Source: JBDSZL01 sp039925145 (GTDB taxonomy: Bacteria > Acidobacteriota > Vicinamibacteria > Vicinamibacterales > SCN-69-37). From it: a stretch of DNA of 64,000 bases. Every line of letters begins with the position of its first letter. Within the stretch, counting starts at the first letter, position 1. The notes below the pieces were generated by a model, which saw only the letters and a program-made list of their open reading frames with translations, was not told where the DNA came from and did not search any database. Positions 8,665-16,729 of this stretch are shown here, piece by piece. The position numbers and the translations under genes are program-made. The DNA lies in the NCBI GenBank assembly GCA_039925145.1, contig JBDSZL010000087.1, positions 1-64,000 on the forward strand, given 5' to 3'.

Positions 8665-9411
8665 ATGCTTCCTGACCTCGCTGCCCTGATCGCCCTCCAG
8701 CAACTGGACAACGCCGCCGAGTTGTCCAGACGACGGCTCGCCGAGTTACCTGGAGTGGAACAGATCATCGCGACAAGACTTGCGGCCGCGCAAACTGTCG
8801 TCGATGAGACAGGGACGAAGGTGACGGCGAATCAGCAGAACCGTCGTGAACTCGAAAAACATGTGGCCGCCATCGACACGCGCCTTGCCCGTTTCGACGA
8901 CCACAAAGCCGCGGTCAAGACCAATCAGGAGTACACCGCGCTCCTCCACGAAATCAGCACCGCCAAGACCGAGAAGGACGGCGTCGAAGAACAGATTCTC
9001 ATCGGCATGGACGAAGCCGACCGCTTCTCACAGGACTTGAAAGCGGCCGAAGCGGCGCTCGCGCAGGTAAAGCGCGAGGGGGATGCCACACGAGCGGAGT
9101 TGACGAAGGAACGCGTGACTCTCGAGGCCGAAGTGACTCGTCTCCTGGCCCAGAAGATAGAAGCCTCGGCCGGCGTGCCGGCCGCCCTGCTGACCCGTTA
9201 CGAGCAGTTGCTCAAACAGCGCCGCATGGTCGCCGTCGCGCCGATGACCGGCGAGACGTGCATGGCTTGTCACGTGCGGATGCGCCCGGCGGTGGCTCAG
9301 AAGGTTCGCCGCAATGCCGAGCTGATTCAGTGCGACAGCTGTCAGCGCATCCTGTTCTTTGTCGAGCCCGCGGCACCCGCCGAGCCAGCCGGCTCGTCCG
9401 CATCGCACTAG
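8665..9411 (+). CDS. Coiled-coil zinc-ribbon protein (C4-type, DUF164-like)
   Basis: A 248-residue protein with a long, charged N-terminal helical hairpin (about 10-190) and a C-terminal four-cysteine zinc ribbon (C199, C202, C223, C226; CMACH and CDSC). This architecture matches the widespread C4-type zinc-ribbon/coiled-coil family found near RNase H or replication genes, thought to bind nucleic acid or act as an adaptor; no enzyme activity is established. The ATG at 8665 has no clear Shine-Dalgarno. It stands alone after the tRNA terminator, with another cysteine-rich protein 83 bp downstream. Confidence 0.8.
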   Translation: MLPDLAALIALQQLDNAAELSRRRLAELPGVEQIIATRLAAAQTVVDETGTKVTANQQNRRELEKHVAAIDTRLARFDDHKAAVKTNQEYTALLHEISTAKTEKDGVEEQILIGMDEADRFSQDLKAAEAALAQVKREGDATRAELTKERVTLEAEVTRLLAQKIEASAGVPAALLTRYEQLLKQRRMVAVAPMTGETCMACHVRMRPAVAQKVRRNAELIQCDSCQRILFFVEPAAPAEPAGSSASH

Positions 9412-9428
9412 ACTGGCTCGCCGCGCAC

Positions 9429-9446
9429 CCCGCGCGGTACCGCGGG
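9429..9446 (+). terminator. GC hairpin after the zinc-ribbon gene
   Basis: CCCGCG-cggtac-CGCGGG forms a 6-bp stem 18 bp past the stop at 9411, in the 83-bp spacer. There is no U tract, so it is a weak terminator candidate. Confidence 0.35.
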
Positions 9447-9494
9447 TGAGCCTCCGACGTACGCTTCGTCAACCCCTCCGGAGTAGAACGTCTC

Positions 9495-9929
9495 ATGTCC
9501 GATCGCAAATACCGTCAGAGCGGCTACCAGGACGAAGGGCGCCGCGAGCGTCGTCCGGCGCTGGCCCGCCCAGTGGAAGCGCACGACCCCAGAATTCCGC
9601 GCGATCCGCGCGTGCCAAACATGCCTGGTTTCAAACAGGTGTTTCGCTGCGCCCGATGCGGACACCTCGAACCCCTGGACGTGCAAGCCGACAGCACGTG
9701 CGGCAACTGTGGCGTGGACCTGCACGCGTGCGTGCACTGTGTGTCGTTCGACTCGGGTGCGCGATTCGAGTGCGCCGCCAACGTCCCGGTGCGACTCAGC
9801 CCGAAAGACGTCAAAAATCAGTGCAGCAGCTTTGCGCCTCGCGTCAGCGTTGAGCGCGAGACCGGCTCAACGCCAGTCGGAAGCTCCTCGGGAGCTCGCA
9901 AAGCCTTCGACGACCTCTTCAAGTTTTAA
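9495..9929 (+). CDS. Small cysteine-rich zinc-binding protein, function unknown
   Basis: A basic, 144-residue protein. After an Arg/Pro-rich, probably disordered N-terminus (1-45) come three CxxC pairs (C52/C55, C69/C72, C79/C82) plus C93 and C110, eight cysteines in 59 residues, enough for two zinc sites. The first two pairs look like a rubredoxin/zinc-ribbon knuckle (CARCG, CGNCG). The tail (116-144) ends in a hydrophobic DDLFKF motif that could be a docking peptide. I know no assigned function. The ATG at 9495 has GGAG about 11 nt upstream. Its last 4 bases overlap the stop of the convergent pgeF. Confidence 0.7.
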   Translation: MSDRKYRQSGYQDEGRRERRPALARPVEAHDPRIPRDPRVPNMPGFKQVFRCARCGHLEPLDVQADSTCGNCGVDLHACVHCVSFDSGARFECAANVPVRLSPKDVKNQCSSFAPRVSVERETGSTPVGSSSGARKAFDDLFKF

Positions 9930-10798
9930 CGGTCTCCGCCAGACGGTCGTCGTTTCCGACCCTCTCGTTCAGACGAAGCGCCTGCGCCGCTCGCCCTGTC
10001 CAGCTCTGGAAGTCCAATAGCCGCAACCATTCTCCCGGCATCTGCCCCCTCGCGCCGGAATGAATAGCAAAGAGACAGGTTGTGGGCCGTGCACAGACGA
10101 GCAACATGAATCTGTTCGGGTCGCAAGCCGGCGCCGATCAATTGACTCGTGTTCGCCTGCCACAGGTCGAGCCTCCAGCGAGACGGCGAGTCATCGGCAA
10201 ACCAGCGTTCGGCTTCGGGCCAGGCGGCAAGACACGCGTCGCGCACGGGTCCGTCCACCTGGTAGCAACACGGACCGATACTCGGGCCAATGGCGGCGAC
10301 GATATCGGCCGGGCGAACGCCGCAGCGCTGCATTTCTCGAACGGCAGCGCCCACGACACCGGCGGCCGTGCCCCGCCACCCGGCGTGAACGGCGGCCACG
10401 ACCCCAGCGCTGCCGCCCGCCAGCAGGATGGGCACGCAATCAGCGACTCGTACGGACGCCACGAGACCCGGTTGAGCACAGACAATGGCGTCAGCCGGCT
10501 GGCGCTGAAGCGGCGTCTCTCGTGAGCGCACCACCAGAACGCCGTCGCCATGAACCTGAACCACTCGAATCACCTGCGGCGTCGGGACGGAGAACAGGGC
10601 GGCCACGCGTTCGTAGTCGGCCTCCGCGTCGCCGCGAAACGCCAGGTTACGGCTGGTGAACAGATGCGGGGCGTCGCCTTCGAGGGCTTCGCACCGCAAT
10701 ACATCCCCTGCTGCGGTGCGGTCCCACCTGAAGCCCGCGGCAACCGCAGGAGACGTTCTCGTAGCCCAATCGCCCGGTTGGTCAACTGCGGTGCTCAT
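9926..10798 (-). CDS. pgeF: Peptidoglycan editing factor PgeF (YfiH/laccase-domain protein)
   Basis: A 290-residue Cu-oxidase_4 (DUF152) family protein. PgeF in E. coli removes mis-incorporated residues from peptidoglycan precursors; other members have purine nucleoside phosphorylase/adenosine deaminase activity. The metal triad is intact: H83 in VHGD, C121 in ADCVP, H138 in VHAGWRGTA. The GPSIGPCCYQV motif (171-181) is also present. The last 30 residues are a low-complexity Arg/Gly/Ser-rich tail. Its stop overlaps that of the convergent cysteine-rich gene by 4 bp, leaving no room for a terminator between them. Confidence 0.93.
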   Translation of the reverse strand: MSTAVDQPGDWATRTSPAVAAGFRWDRTAAGDVLRCEALEGDAPHLFTSRNLAFRGDAEADYERVAALFSVPTPQVIRVVQVHGDGVLVVRSRETPLQRQPADAIVCAQPGLVASVRVADCVPILLAGGSAGVVAAVHAGWRGTAAGVVGAAVREMQRCGVRPADIVAAIGPSIGPCCYQVDGPVRDACLAAWPEAERWFADDSPSRWRLDLWQANTSQLIGAGLRPEQIHVARLCTAHNLSLCYSFRREGADAGRMVAAIGLPELDRASGAGASSEREGRKRRPSGGDR

Positions 10799-10925
10799 CT
10801 CTCGCGCTCTACCTTTCCCTGTCCAGCGCCGGGCCCGTCAAAGTTCGGCGGCTCAGTCACTTACGCGGCACCCGCAATCGGGCGCCATGTTTGCTATCTC
10901 GTGGGGCCAGGAGGCACACACGAAC

Positions 10926-11225
10926 ATGACTGTCAGATTCATTCCAAACGACAAGGGCAATCCTCCGGGCAAGGTGGCGGATGCCGAACTCCACTTCTCC
11001 GGCGGACCGCTCGATGGTCTGAAGCTCATCGGCTTTGGCATCTGGGAACGCAAGAGCGGCGGGCGCAACGTCACCTTTCCGGCGCGGCAGTACTCGGTCA
11101 ATGGCGAACGACGCAGCTTCGCGCTGCTCCGTCCTGCTGTCGACCCGACGTGTCAGGACCGGCTGAGGGACCTCATTCTCGACGCCTACAAAGAGCACGA
11201 GGAGGAGCTCGCGGCGGCTATGTAG
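10926..11225 (+). CDS. Small protein with a SpoVG-like sequence pattern
   Basis: A 99-residue protein. ATG 10926 is preceded by a perfect AGGAGG (10909-10914), which decides the start over an upstream in-frame ATG at 10887. The middle and C-terminal part follow the order seen in SpoVG: a strand (LKLIGFGIWE), a basic loop (RKSGGRNVTFPARQY), a strand ending in LLRP, then an amphipathic helix (DRLRDLILDAYKEHEEEL). SpoVG is a small RNA/DNA-binding regulator. Similarity is in pattern only, so treat this as a hypothetical protein. It lies alone between pgeF and the radical SAM gene. Confidence 0.65.
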   Translation: MTVRFIPNDKGNPPGKVADAELHFSGGPLDGLKLIGFGIWERKSGGRNVTFPARQYSVNGERRSFALLRPAVDPTCQDRLRDLILDAYKEHEEELAAAM

Positions 11226-11285
11226 AGACGGTCAGCTTGCGAGTGGGGTGGCCAACGCCTCTTCGTCCAGGGCTCACAGCGACGG

Positions 11286-13073
11286 TCAACGGCTCGATTG
11301 CGAAACCGCGAGCTGGCGCTTGGCCGGCAAGGTCCATTCGGCGCGTTCGCTTTTAGCAAGCTCGTCCTGGAAGAACGCAGTCTTCAGGCCGCCATCGATG
11401 ATCTGCCAGGGAAGAAAGGCGTCGGCTGTCCGATCGCGATAGAGGTACGCGTCGGCATCGAGTCCGGTCTCGGCTACCGCAGCGCGCCAGTTGCCACCGT
11501 TCCGCTCGGCCAGTTCGATGACGTCGGCCACGCGCCGGTCCCCGAGCGAGAGCAGACCCTGGTAAAAGGAATGCCGCTCAGACTTGATATTGAAGTACAC
11601 GTTGTCGACGCCGGAGACGAGCTCTCGCAGGCGCGCCGTCTTCTGGTCGATCACGGCCGCCCGCGTCATGGGCAACCACTGATAGGTCGTACCGGGTTTG
11701 GGCACCAGTGGATTGACCGACGCCACCAGCCGCCCGATGGTACCGCGCGCATGCGAGTGTTCCGCCATCCGTTCTCGCATGGCGATCGTCAGATCCCGAA
11801 TCGCGACCAGGTCGTCGTCTGTTTCTGAAGGGAGGCCAATCATGTAGTACAGCTTCAGATTCTCGATGCCCTCACGAAAGATCAGATCGGCACGATCGAG
11901 AATCTGCTCGTTGGTCACGGTCTTGTTGATCACCCGCCTGAGGCGGTCCGACCCGGTTTCCGGCGCGATGGTAATCGATCGTTCACCACTCTGCTTGAGC
12001 AGTTTCACGATCGTCGGGGTGAGGTCGTCGAGCCGCAGCGACGCGGGGCTGATCCCATAGCCGAGTTCGATCAGGCTGGTGAGAATCAGCTCGATGTCAG
12101 GGTGATCGCAGAGCGCAATCGAGACCAGGCCGACCCGGTTTGCGTACGGCCGCGCCGCCGCGGCGATCGACAGAATCCGGCTCGTCTCAAAAGGCCGCAC
12201 GGGCAGGTAGTTGTAGCCCGCCCAGCAGAACCGGCAGAGATTGGCGCAGCCGCGGACAACTTCGATCAGCAGCCGCGAACCAAACTCCGTGTCCGGCGTG
12301 AAAATACTGGTAAACGGGGGATCCAGCCGGTCGGCCGCCTTGACGGCCGCCTTGCGCACCACCGCGGGCGCGGGCGAGCCAGGCTTGGGCGTGATAGCGG
12401 CGACGCGTCCTGGCCCATCGTAGGTGACGTCGTAGAGGCTCGGCACGTAGCATCCACGCTCGGAAGTCAGCCGATGGCGCAGCGCGTCGTGGTCTCGGGT
12501 CCCAATCTCCGCGAACGCCTCGATGATCGATGGGACCAGCAACTCGCCTTCGCCGGCCGCGATCAGGTCCGCGAAGGGTGCCAGCGGTTCGGGATTCACG
12601 AAGGTCACCGCACCGCCCACAATCACGAACGGGTCCAGAGACGACCGGCTCTCGGCGCGTGGGGTAAGCCCGGCCATCCTCAGCATGGCGACGACATTGG
12701 TGTAGTCCCACTCGAACGACACCGAGAAGGCGAACACGTCGAAGTCGCGAACGCGCGTCCCAGACTCGATCGTCACCAGGGGGTCGCGCCGGGCGGTGCG
12801 CTCGGCCAGCTCCTGCCGTCCGGGCAGGAACACGCGCTCGCACACGACGCGGTCGTCGTCGTTGAACAGCTTGTAGACCGTCTGCAGACCCAGATTGGAC
12901 ATGCCGACGAAGTAGGTGTTCGGAAAGGCAAGTGCGACGCGGAGCCGGCCGCCGTGGGGTTTTCGGACGAAGCCCACCTCACGCGACAACATGTCGCGTC
13001 CGTCAGCCGGCGCGTCTCCGCGGCCTCCCTTGGGAGATGCAGCCGCAGAGCGGGAGGAACGTTGCCTGGTCAT
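11286..13073 (-). CDS. B12-binding-type radical SAM protein (TIGR03960-like)
   Basis: A 595-residue protein with an N-terminal cobalamin-binding-like domain (about 40-210, with VALAFPNTYFVGMSNLGLQT near the start) followed by a radical SAM barrel. The cluster motif is CANLCRFC (C276, C280, C283), and ITIAPETGSDRLRRVINK resembles the Elp3-like core. This matches the TIGR03960-type family often linked to a partner (TIGR03936) in anaerobic or deep-branching bacteria; no such partner is adjacent here. The reaction is unknown. I placed the start at ATG 13073; the frame is open to 13157 and an internal start near MLSREVGFV is possible. Its 3' end converges on the small SpoVG-like gene with a 60-bp gap. 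Confidence 0.85.
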   Translation of the reverse strand: MTRQRSSRSAAASPKGGRGDAPADGRDMLSREVGFVRKPHGGRLRVALAFPNTYFVGMSNLGLQTVYKLFNDDDRVVCERVFLPGRQELAERTARRDPLVTIESGTRVRDFDVFAFSVSFEWDYTNVVAMLRMAGLTPRAESRSSLDPFVIVGGAVTFVNPEPLAPFADLIAAGEGELLVPSIIEAFAEIGTRDHDALRHRLTSERGCYVPSLYDVTYDGPGRVAAITPKPGSPAPAVVRKAAVKAADRLDPPFTSIFTPDTEFGSRLLIEVVRGCANLCRFCWAGYNYLPVRPFETSRILSIAAAARPYANRVGLVSIALCDHPDIELILTSLIELGYGISPASLRLDDLTPTIVKLLKQSGERSITIAPETGSDRLRRVINKTVTNEQILDRADLIFREGIENLKLYYMIGLPSETDDDLVAIRDLTIAMRERMAEHSHARGTIGRLVASVNPLVPKPGTTYQWLPMTRAAVIDQKTARLRELVSGVDNVYFNIKSERHSFYQGLLSLGDRRVADVIELAERNGGNWRAAVAETGLDADAYLYRDRTADAFLPWQIIDGGLKTAFFQDELAKSERAEWTLPAKRQLAVSQSSR

Positions 13074-13219
13074 ATCGGTCCGGAAATTGTGCGCGTGCCG
13101 ACGATTCGGCGACGCCGATGGAGACGCCGCGGATGGTACTGGCGATTGTACCTGCAATGCGGCCCCCCATGCCCGATCGACCCGTTTACACGGGGAGAGA
13201 GCAGAGGCGGGCCTGGGCG

Positions 13220-14431
13220 TTACGAGGGGGTCGTCGCCGGGGCGTCTGCGGCCGGACCCGGCCTGAATGCCAGCGCAAACAACACAAGCACCACGGCCGA
13301 AGCCGCCGCAGGCACAACCCAGACACTTCGCCAGTCGTGGCCGCCGGCGGGGAGTAAGTACATGTCGACCACCCTGCCCGAGGCGAATGCGCCAATGAAG
13401 TAGCCGACGCCGTTGGTCACAAAGTTCAGGAATCCCTGCGCCGCGGCTCGGGTTCTCGGGCCAGCCTGGCTGTCGGTATAGATCTGTCCGCTAACGAAGA
13501 AGAAGTCATAACAGACGCCGTGAAGCAGGATGCCGGCATAGATGAGCCACATGCCTGGACCCGCATCACCCCAGCCGAAAGCGAGATAGCGGAGAGCCCA
13601 CGCCGCCATGCCCACGAGCATGATCCCCTTGATGCCAAGCCGCTTCAGCAGAAACGGCAGGAGCAGCATGAAGAAGATTTCACTCATCTGCCCGAAGGTC
13701 TGAATGAACGCCGGCTCCGGGGCGCCAATCTCGTTGAGAAACGGGTTCGTGAAGGCGTAGTAGAACTGGAGTGGAATGCAGAGCAGGAACGACCCCACCA
13801 CGAACACGGCAAAGGCCGGGTCCTTCAGCAGATACAACGCGTCAAGGCCCACGGCGTCGCGAACGGAAAACGGGCCGCCGGCACCTCGGGGCGGAGTGTG
13901 CGGCAGGGCCAGGGAGTAGAGTCCCATCACCAACGAGCCAGCCGCGGCTACGCGCATCGGCAATGCCAGAGCATCGGCCTTGAGCACTTTGCCGACGACA
14001 ATCCCGGCAGCGATCCAGCCGATGGTGCCCAGCACGCGAATGGCCGGAAAGTCGCGGCCAGGATCCTTGATGTGATGAAAGGCGACCGAATTGGTGAGCG
14101 AGAGCGTCGGCATGTAGCAGAACGCGTACGCGAGCAGACACCCGTAGAAGCCGGTCCAGTGCGTCTGCGTCGAGAGCAGCCACATCAGCACGGCGCCTGC
14201 TAGATGAAGCGTGGCCAGCAATTTTTCGGACGCAAAAAACCTGTCCGCCACGATTCCTAGAAAGAAAGGCGAGAGCAGCGCCGCCACGGCCGTGGCCCCA
14301 TAGGCCAGCCCCACCTCAGCTCCGGAGAAGTGCAGCGTCTGACTGAGGTACGTGCCCATCGTCACGAACCATGCTCCCCAGATGAAGTACTGGAGAAACA
14401 TCATCAGCGACAGCCTGCCCTTGATTCCCAT
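13220..14431 (-). CDS. Nucleoside/H+ symporter family MFS transporter
   Basis: A 403-residue, 12-helix major facilitator protein. The opening (KGRLSLMMFLQYFIWGAWFVTMGTYL, cited in part) and the internal GAPEPAF.QTFGQMSEIFFM region are typical of the nucleoside:H+ symporter family (NupG/XapB relatives) found in Bacteroidota and Acidobacteriota. GGAGG lies 9 nt before the ATG at 14431. It is divergent from nagB, so uptake of an N-acetylhexosamine or nucleoside-derived sugar is a reasonable guess; members outside enterobacteria often carry sugars. Confidence 0.82.
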   Translation of the reverse strand: MGIKGRLSLMMFLQYFIWGAWFVTMGTYLSQTLHFSGAEVGLAYGATAVAALLSPFFLGIVADRFFASEKLLATLHLAGAVLMWLLSTQTHWTGFYGCLLAYAFCYMPTLSLTNSVAFHHIKDPGRDFPAIRVLGTIGWIAAGIVVGKVLKADALALPMRVAAAGSLVMGLYSLALPHTPPRGAGGPFSVRDAVGLDALYLLKDPAFAVFVVGSFLLCIPLQFYYAFTNPFLNEIGAPEPAFIQTFGQMSEIFFMLLLPFLLKRLGIKGIMLVGMAAWALRYLAFGWGDAGPGMWLIYAGILLHGVCYDFFFVSGQIYTDSQAGPRTRAAAQGFLNFVTNGVGYFIGAFASGRVVDMYLLPAGGHDWRSVWVVPAAASAVVLVLFALAFRPGPAADAPATTPS

Positions 14432-14530
14432 ATCACCGCCTCCGCCCGACGCTCACGGCATCCCGATTCAGCCGTCCGGTACCAGCCTGGGTATCATAGT
14501 CGGCAGCCACGCAACGAATTTTCTGAGCAG

Positions 14531-15289
14531 ATGCATATCCAGGTTCTCGAAGACAGGACAGCGCTTGGACGAGCGGCGGCGGATCACGTGGCGCGCGCCA
14601 TTCGACGCGCGCTCGCGCGGGCTGGTTCGGCGCGAATTATTGCCGCCACCGGCACGTCCCAGTTCGAACTCCTGGCTGCACTGCCAGCGGAACCCGACAT
14701 CGACTGGTCGCGGGTCGAGGTGTTCCATCTCGACGAATATCTGGGATTGCCTGCGGATCACCCGGCGAGCTTCAGCCGGTTTCTGCTCGAGCGTTTGATT
14801 CGCCCACTCGGCATTGGCCAATACCACCTGCTCGCGGGGGGGACAGACACTGATGGCGACGACGTGGTCGAGAGGGTGACGCGCGCCCTAGAGAGCGCGC
14901 CCATCGATCTGGCGCTGACTGGCGTGGGTGAAAACGGGCACCTCGCCTTCAACGACCCTCCGGCCGACTTCGACATTGAGGCTGCCTATCTGCGGGTCGA
15001 CCTCGATGAGCGCTGCCGGCAGCAGCAGGTGGGCGAAGGGTGGTTCGAGAATCTCGCGGCCGTGCCAAAGCGGGCCGTCACGATGTCCGTGCGGCAGATC
15101 CTGAAAGCGAAAGAGATCATCTGCCTGGTCCCAGACGGCCGGAAGGCACAAGCGGTAATGCGCTGTTTCGGAAATGGAGTGACGCCTGCTGCTCCAGCGT
15201 CGGCATTACTGGAGCACCCGCGCGCGACCGTCTATCTCGATCGCTCGTCAGCCAGACTCTTGCCGCGATCCCTCGTAGACCAGGCGTAG
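14531..15289 (+). CDS. nagB: Glucosamine-6-phosphate deaminase-type protein (NagB family)
   Basis: A 252-residue protein expected to convert glucosamine-6-phosphate to fructose-6-phosphate and ammonia. FHLDEYLGL (65-73) and GVGENGHLAFNDPP (131-144) carry the phosphate-loop and active-site regions. Compared with E. coli NagB, where the corresponding segment carries D141, H143 and E148, this has N136, H138 and D142, so two acidic positions differ; this looks like a subfamily pattern. The ATG at 14531 is chosen because the family N-terminus (MHIQVLED) begins there. A TATCAT hexamer (14492-14497) could be its -10 element. Convergent with ftsZ across a hairpin. Confidence 0.85.
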   Translation: MHIQVLEDRTALGRAAADHVARAIRRALARAGSARIIAATGTSQFELLAALPAEPDIDWSRVEVFHLDEYLGLPADHPASFSRFLLERLIRPLGIGQYHLLAGGTDTDGDDVVERVTRALESAPIDLALTGVGENGHLAFNDPPADFDIEAAYLRVDLDERCRQQQVGEGWFENLAAVPKRAVTMSVRQILKAKEIICLVPDGRKAQAVMRCFGNGVTPAAPASALLEHPRATVYLDRSSARLLPRSLVDQA

Positions 15290-15325
15290 GGGGCCTGGCG
15301 CTCGCACAGAGCCCAGGTCGAGCAT

Positions 15326-15354
15326 CCCGGGCCCGACGTGTGACGTGGCCCGGG
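15326..15354. terminator. Bidirectional hairpin between nagB and ftsZ
   Basis: CCCGGGCC (15326-15333) pairs with GGCCCGGG (15347-15354). Inside, after a 2-base bulge, ACGT (15336-15339) pairs with ACGT (15343-15346) around a GTG loop. It sits between two convergent stop codons and can form on either transcript. No U tract on either side, so termination may need pausing or Rho. Confidence 0.65.
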
Positions 15355-15368
15355 CGCCCCTGCCAGTG

Positions 15369-16628
15369 TCAGCCTTCCTGTCGTCTGAGAAATGCCGGCG
15401 TATCAAACGTGGACGGCTCGTCCGACGGCTCCTCGTCGTTCTCGGCCACACTCACTGGACGAACGACAATCGGCAACTCCAGCGGCGTTCTCCGGTTGAC
15501 GATCACGCTCCGGCCGGTGGTGCCGTTGGCCACGCGCCGCTCCTCGACGAGCCCGCGCGCTTCGGTGAACACGCTGAGATCGACCGGCGTGACCTTGTTC
15601 GATTGGGTGGCGGGCGAACCCAGCAGCCGGGACCGGTCGAAGCCAGTCGCAATCACCGTGATCTTGACGGTGCCTTCCATCTTTGGGTCGACGACCGCCC
15701 CGAAGATGATGTTGGCATCCTCGTGCGCGGCGTTGAAGACAATCTCTGACGCCTCGCTGACCTCCGCCAGAGTCAGGTCCGGCCCCCCGGTGACGTTGAT
15801 GATGACGCCGCGGGCGCCGTCGACGCTGGCGTCCTCGAGCAGCGGGCTCGAGATGGCCGCCGTGGCCGCGAGCCGCGCGCGTCCTTCGCCCGAGGCGATG
15901 CCCGTGCCCATGATGGCAATGCCCATGCGCGACATGATGGTTTTGACGTCCGCGAAGTCCAGATTGATGAGTCCCGGCACTAGGATGAGGTCTGAGATCC
16001 CCTGAATCGCCTGGCGAAGCACGTCGTCGGCCGTTTCGAACGCCGCCGACATGCTGGTCGACCGGTCCACTGTCGACAGCAGCCGTTCGTTGGGAATCGT
16101 GATCATGGAATCTACGGCGTCGGCGAGCTCACGCATGCCGGCTTCGGCCTGCAATTGGCGCTTGCGGCCTTCGAAGCGAAATGGCCTGGTGACGACCGCA
16201 ACCGTCAGCGCACCCATCTGATTGGCCAGACTGGCGATCACCGGAGCGGCTCCCGTTCCGGTGCCTCCGCCGAGACCGGTCGTGACGAAGACGAGATCTG
16301 CGCCGGTCAGTGCCTCGAGGATCTTCTCGGTGTCTTCGAGCGCGGCCGCACGCCCCACATTGGGATCGGCGCCGGCGCCCAGCCCCTTCGTGAGATGCGA
16401 TCCGATCTGCAACTTCACCGGCGCCGAGTTGTTCAGCAGCGCCTGCTGGTCGGTGTTGGCGATGATGAACTCCACGTCGCCAAAGCCGGCGTTCACCATG
16501 CGGTTGACGGCGTTGCTGCCGCCGCCGCCGACACCAATTACCTTGATGCGAGCTCCGGCCTTGATGTTTTCGTCGAGGAGGATTCTGAGTTTGCCATTGG
16601 GCGAAGGAGAGAGTGGGTGAAAATCCAT
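15369..16628 (-). CDS. ftsZ: Cell division GTPase FtsZ
   Basis: The tubulin-like GTPase that forms the Z ring, 419 residues. The G-box GGGTGTG is at 120-126, the T7 synergy region NLDFADVKTIM follows mid-protein, and the extreme C-terminus TFDTPAFLRRQEG is the conserved peptide that binds FtsA. Between them is a linker of roughly 90 residues. The start at ATG 16628 is supported by AAAGGA about 9 nt upstream and by the family N-terminus; the longer open frame upstream is low-complexity and overlaps ftsA. Last gene of the dcw cluster, with its own promoter-like sequence in the 101-bp gap after ftsA. Confidence 0.98.
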   Translation of the reverse strand: MDFHPLSPSPNGKLRILLDENIKAGARIKVIGVGGGGSNAVNRMVNAGFGDVEFIIANTDQQALLNNSAPVKLQIGSHLTKGLGAGADPNVGRAAALEDTEKILEALTGADLVFVTTGLGGGTGTGAAPVIASLANQMGALTVAVVTRPFRFEGRKRQLQAEAGMRELADAVDSMITIPNERLLSTVDRSTSMSAAFETADDVLRQAIQGISDLILVPGLINLDFADVKTIMSRMGIAIMGTGIASGEGRARLAATAAISSPLLEDASVDGARGVIINVTGGPDLTLAEVSEASEIVFNAAHEDANIIFGAVVDPKMEGTVKITVIATGFDRSRLLGSPATQSNKVTPVDLSVFTEARGLVEERRVANGTTGRSVIVNRRTPLELPIVVRPVSVAENDEEPSDEPSTFDTPAFLRRQEG

Positions 16629-16671
16629 AGTGCGGGTATTCCTTTCGTCGGCCGCGCCTGCGCGCGGTGCC

Positions 16672-16699
16672 ATGATAGCGGACTGCGGCTCGGCCTCAA
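16672..16699 (-). promoter_or_regulatory. Candidate internal promoter for ftsZ
   Basis: On the minus strand TTGAGG (16699-16694), a 16-bp spacer and TATCAT (16677-16672) lie in the ftsA-ftsZ gap, giving a leader of about 37 nt. Extra promoters that raise FtsZ relative to the rest of the cluster are known in other bacteria; here it is inferred by eye. Confidence 0.45.
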
Positions 16700-16729
16700 C
16701 CGCTCTGCCGCGAAAAACGCGCGCGTCGA

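Noticed and set aside
9412..9494. Small structured RNA (4.5S or RNase P fragment)
   Set aside because: Only a short GC hairpin is present and none of the conserved loops of those RNAs can be found.
12102..13403. 433-codon plus-strand frame opposite the radical SAM gene
   Set aside because: Spans two minus-strand genes and the gap between them, has no domain, and its composition mirrors the opposite coding strand.
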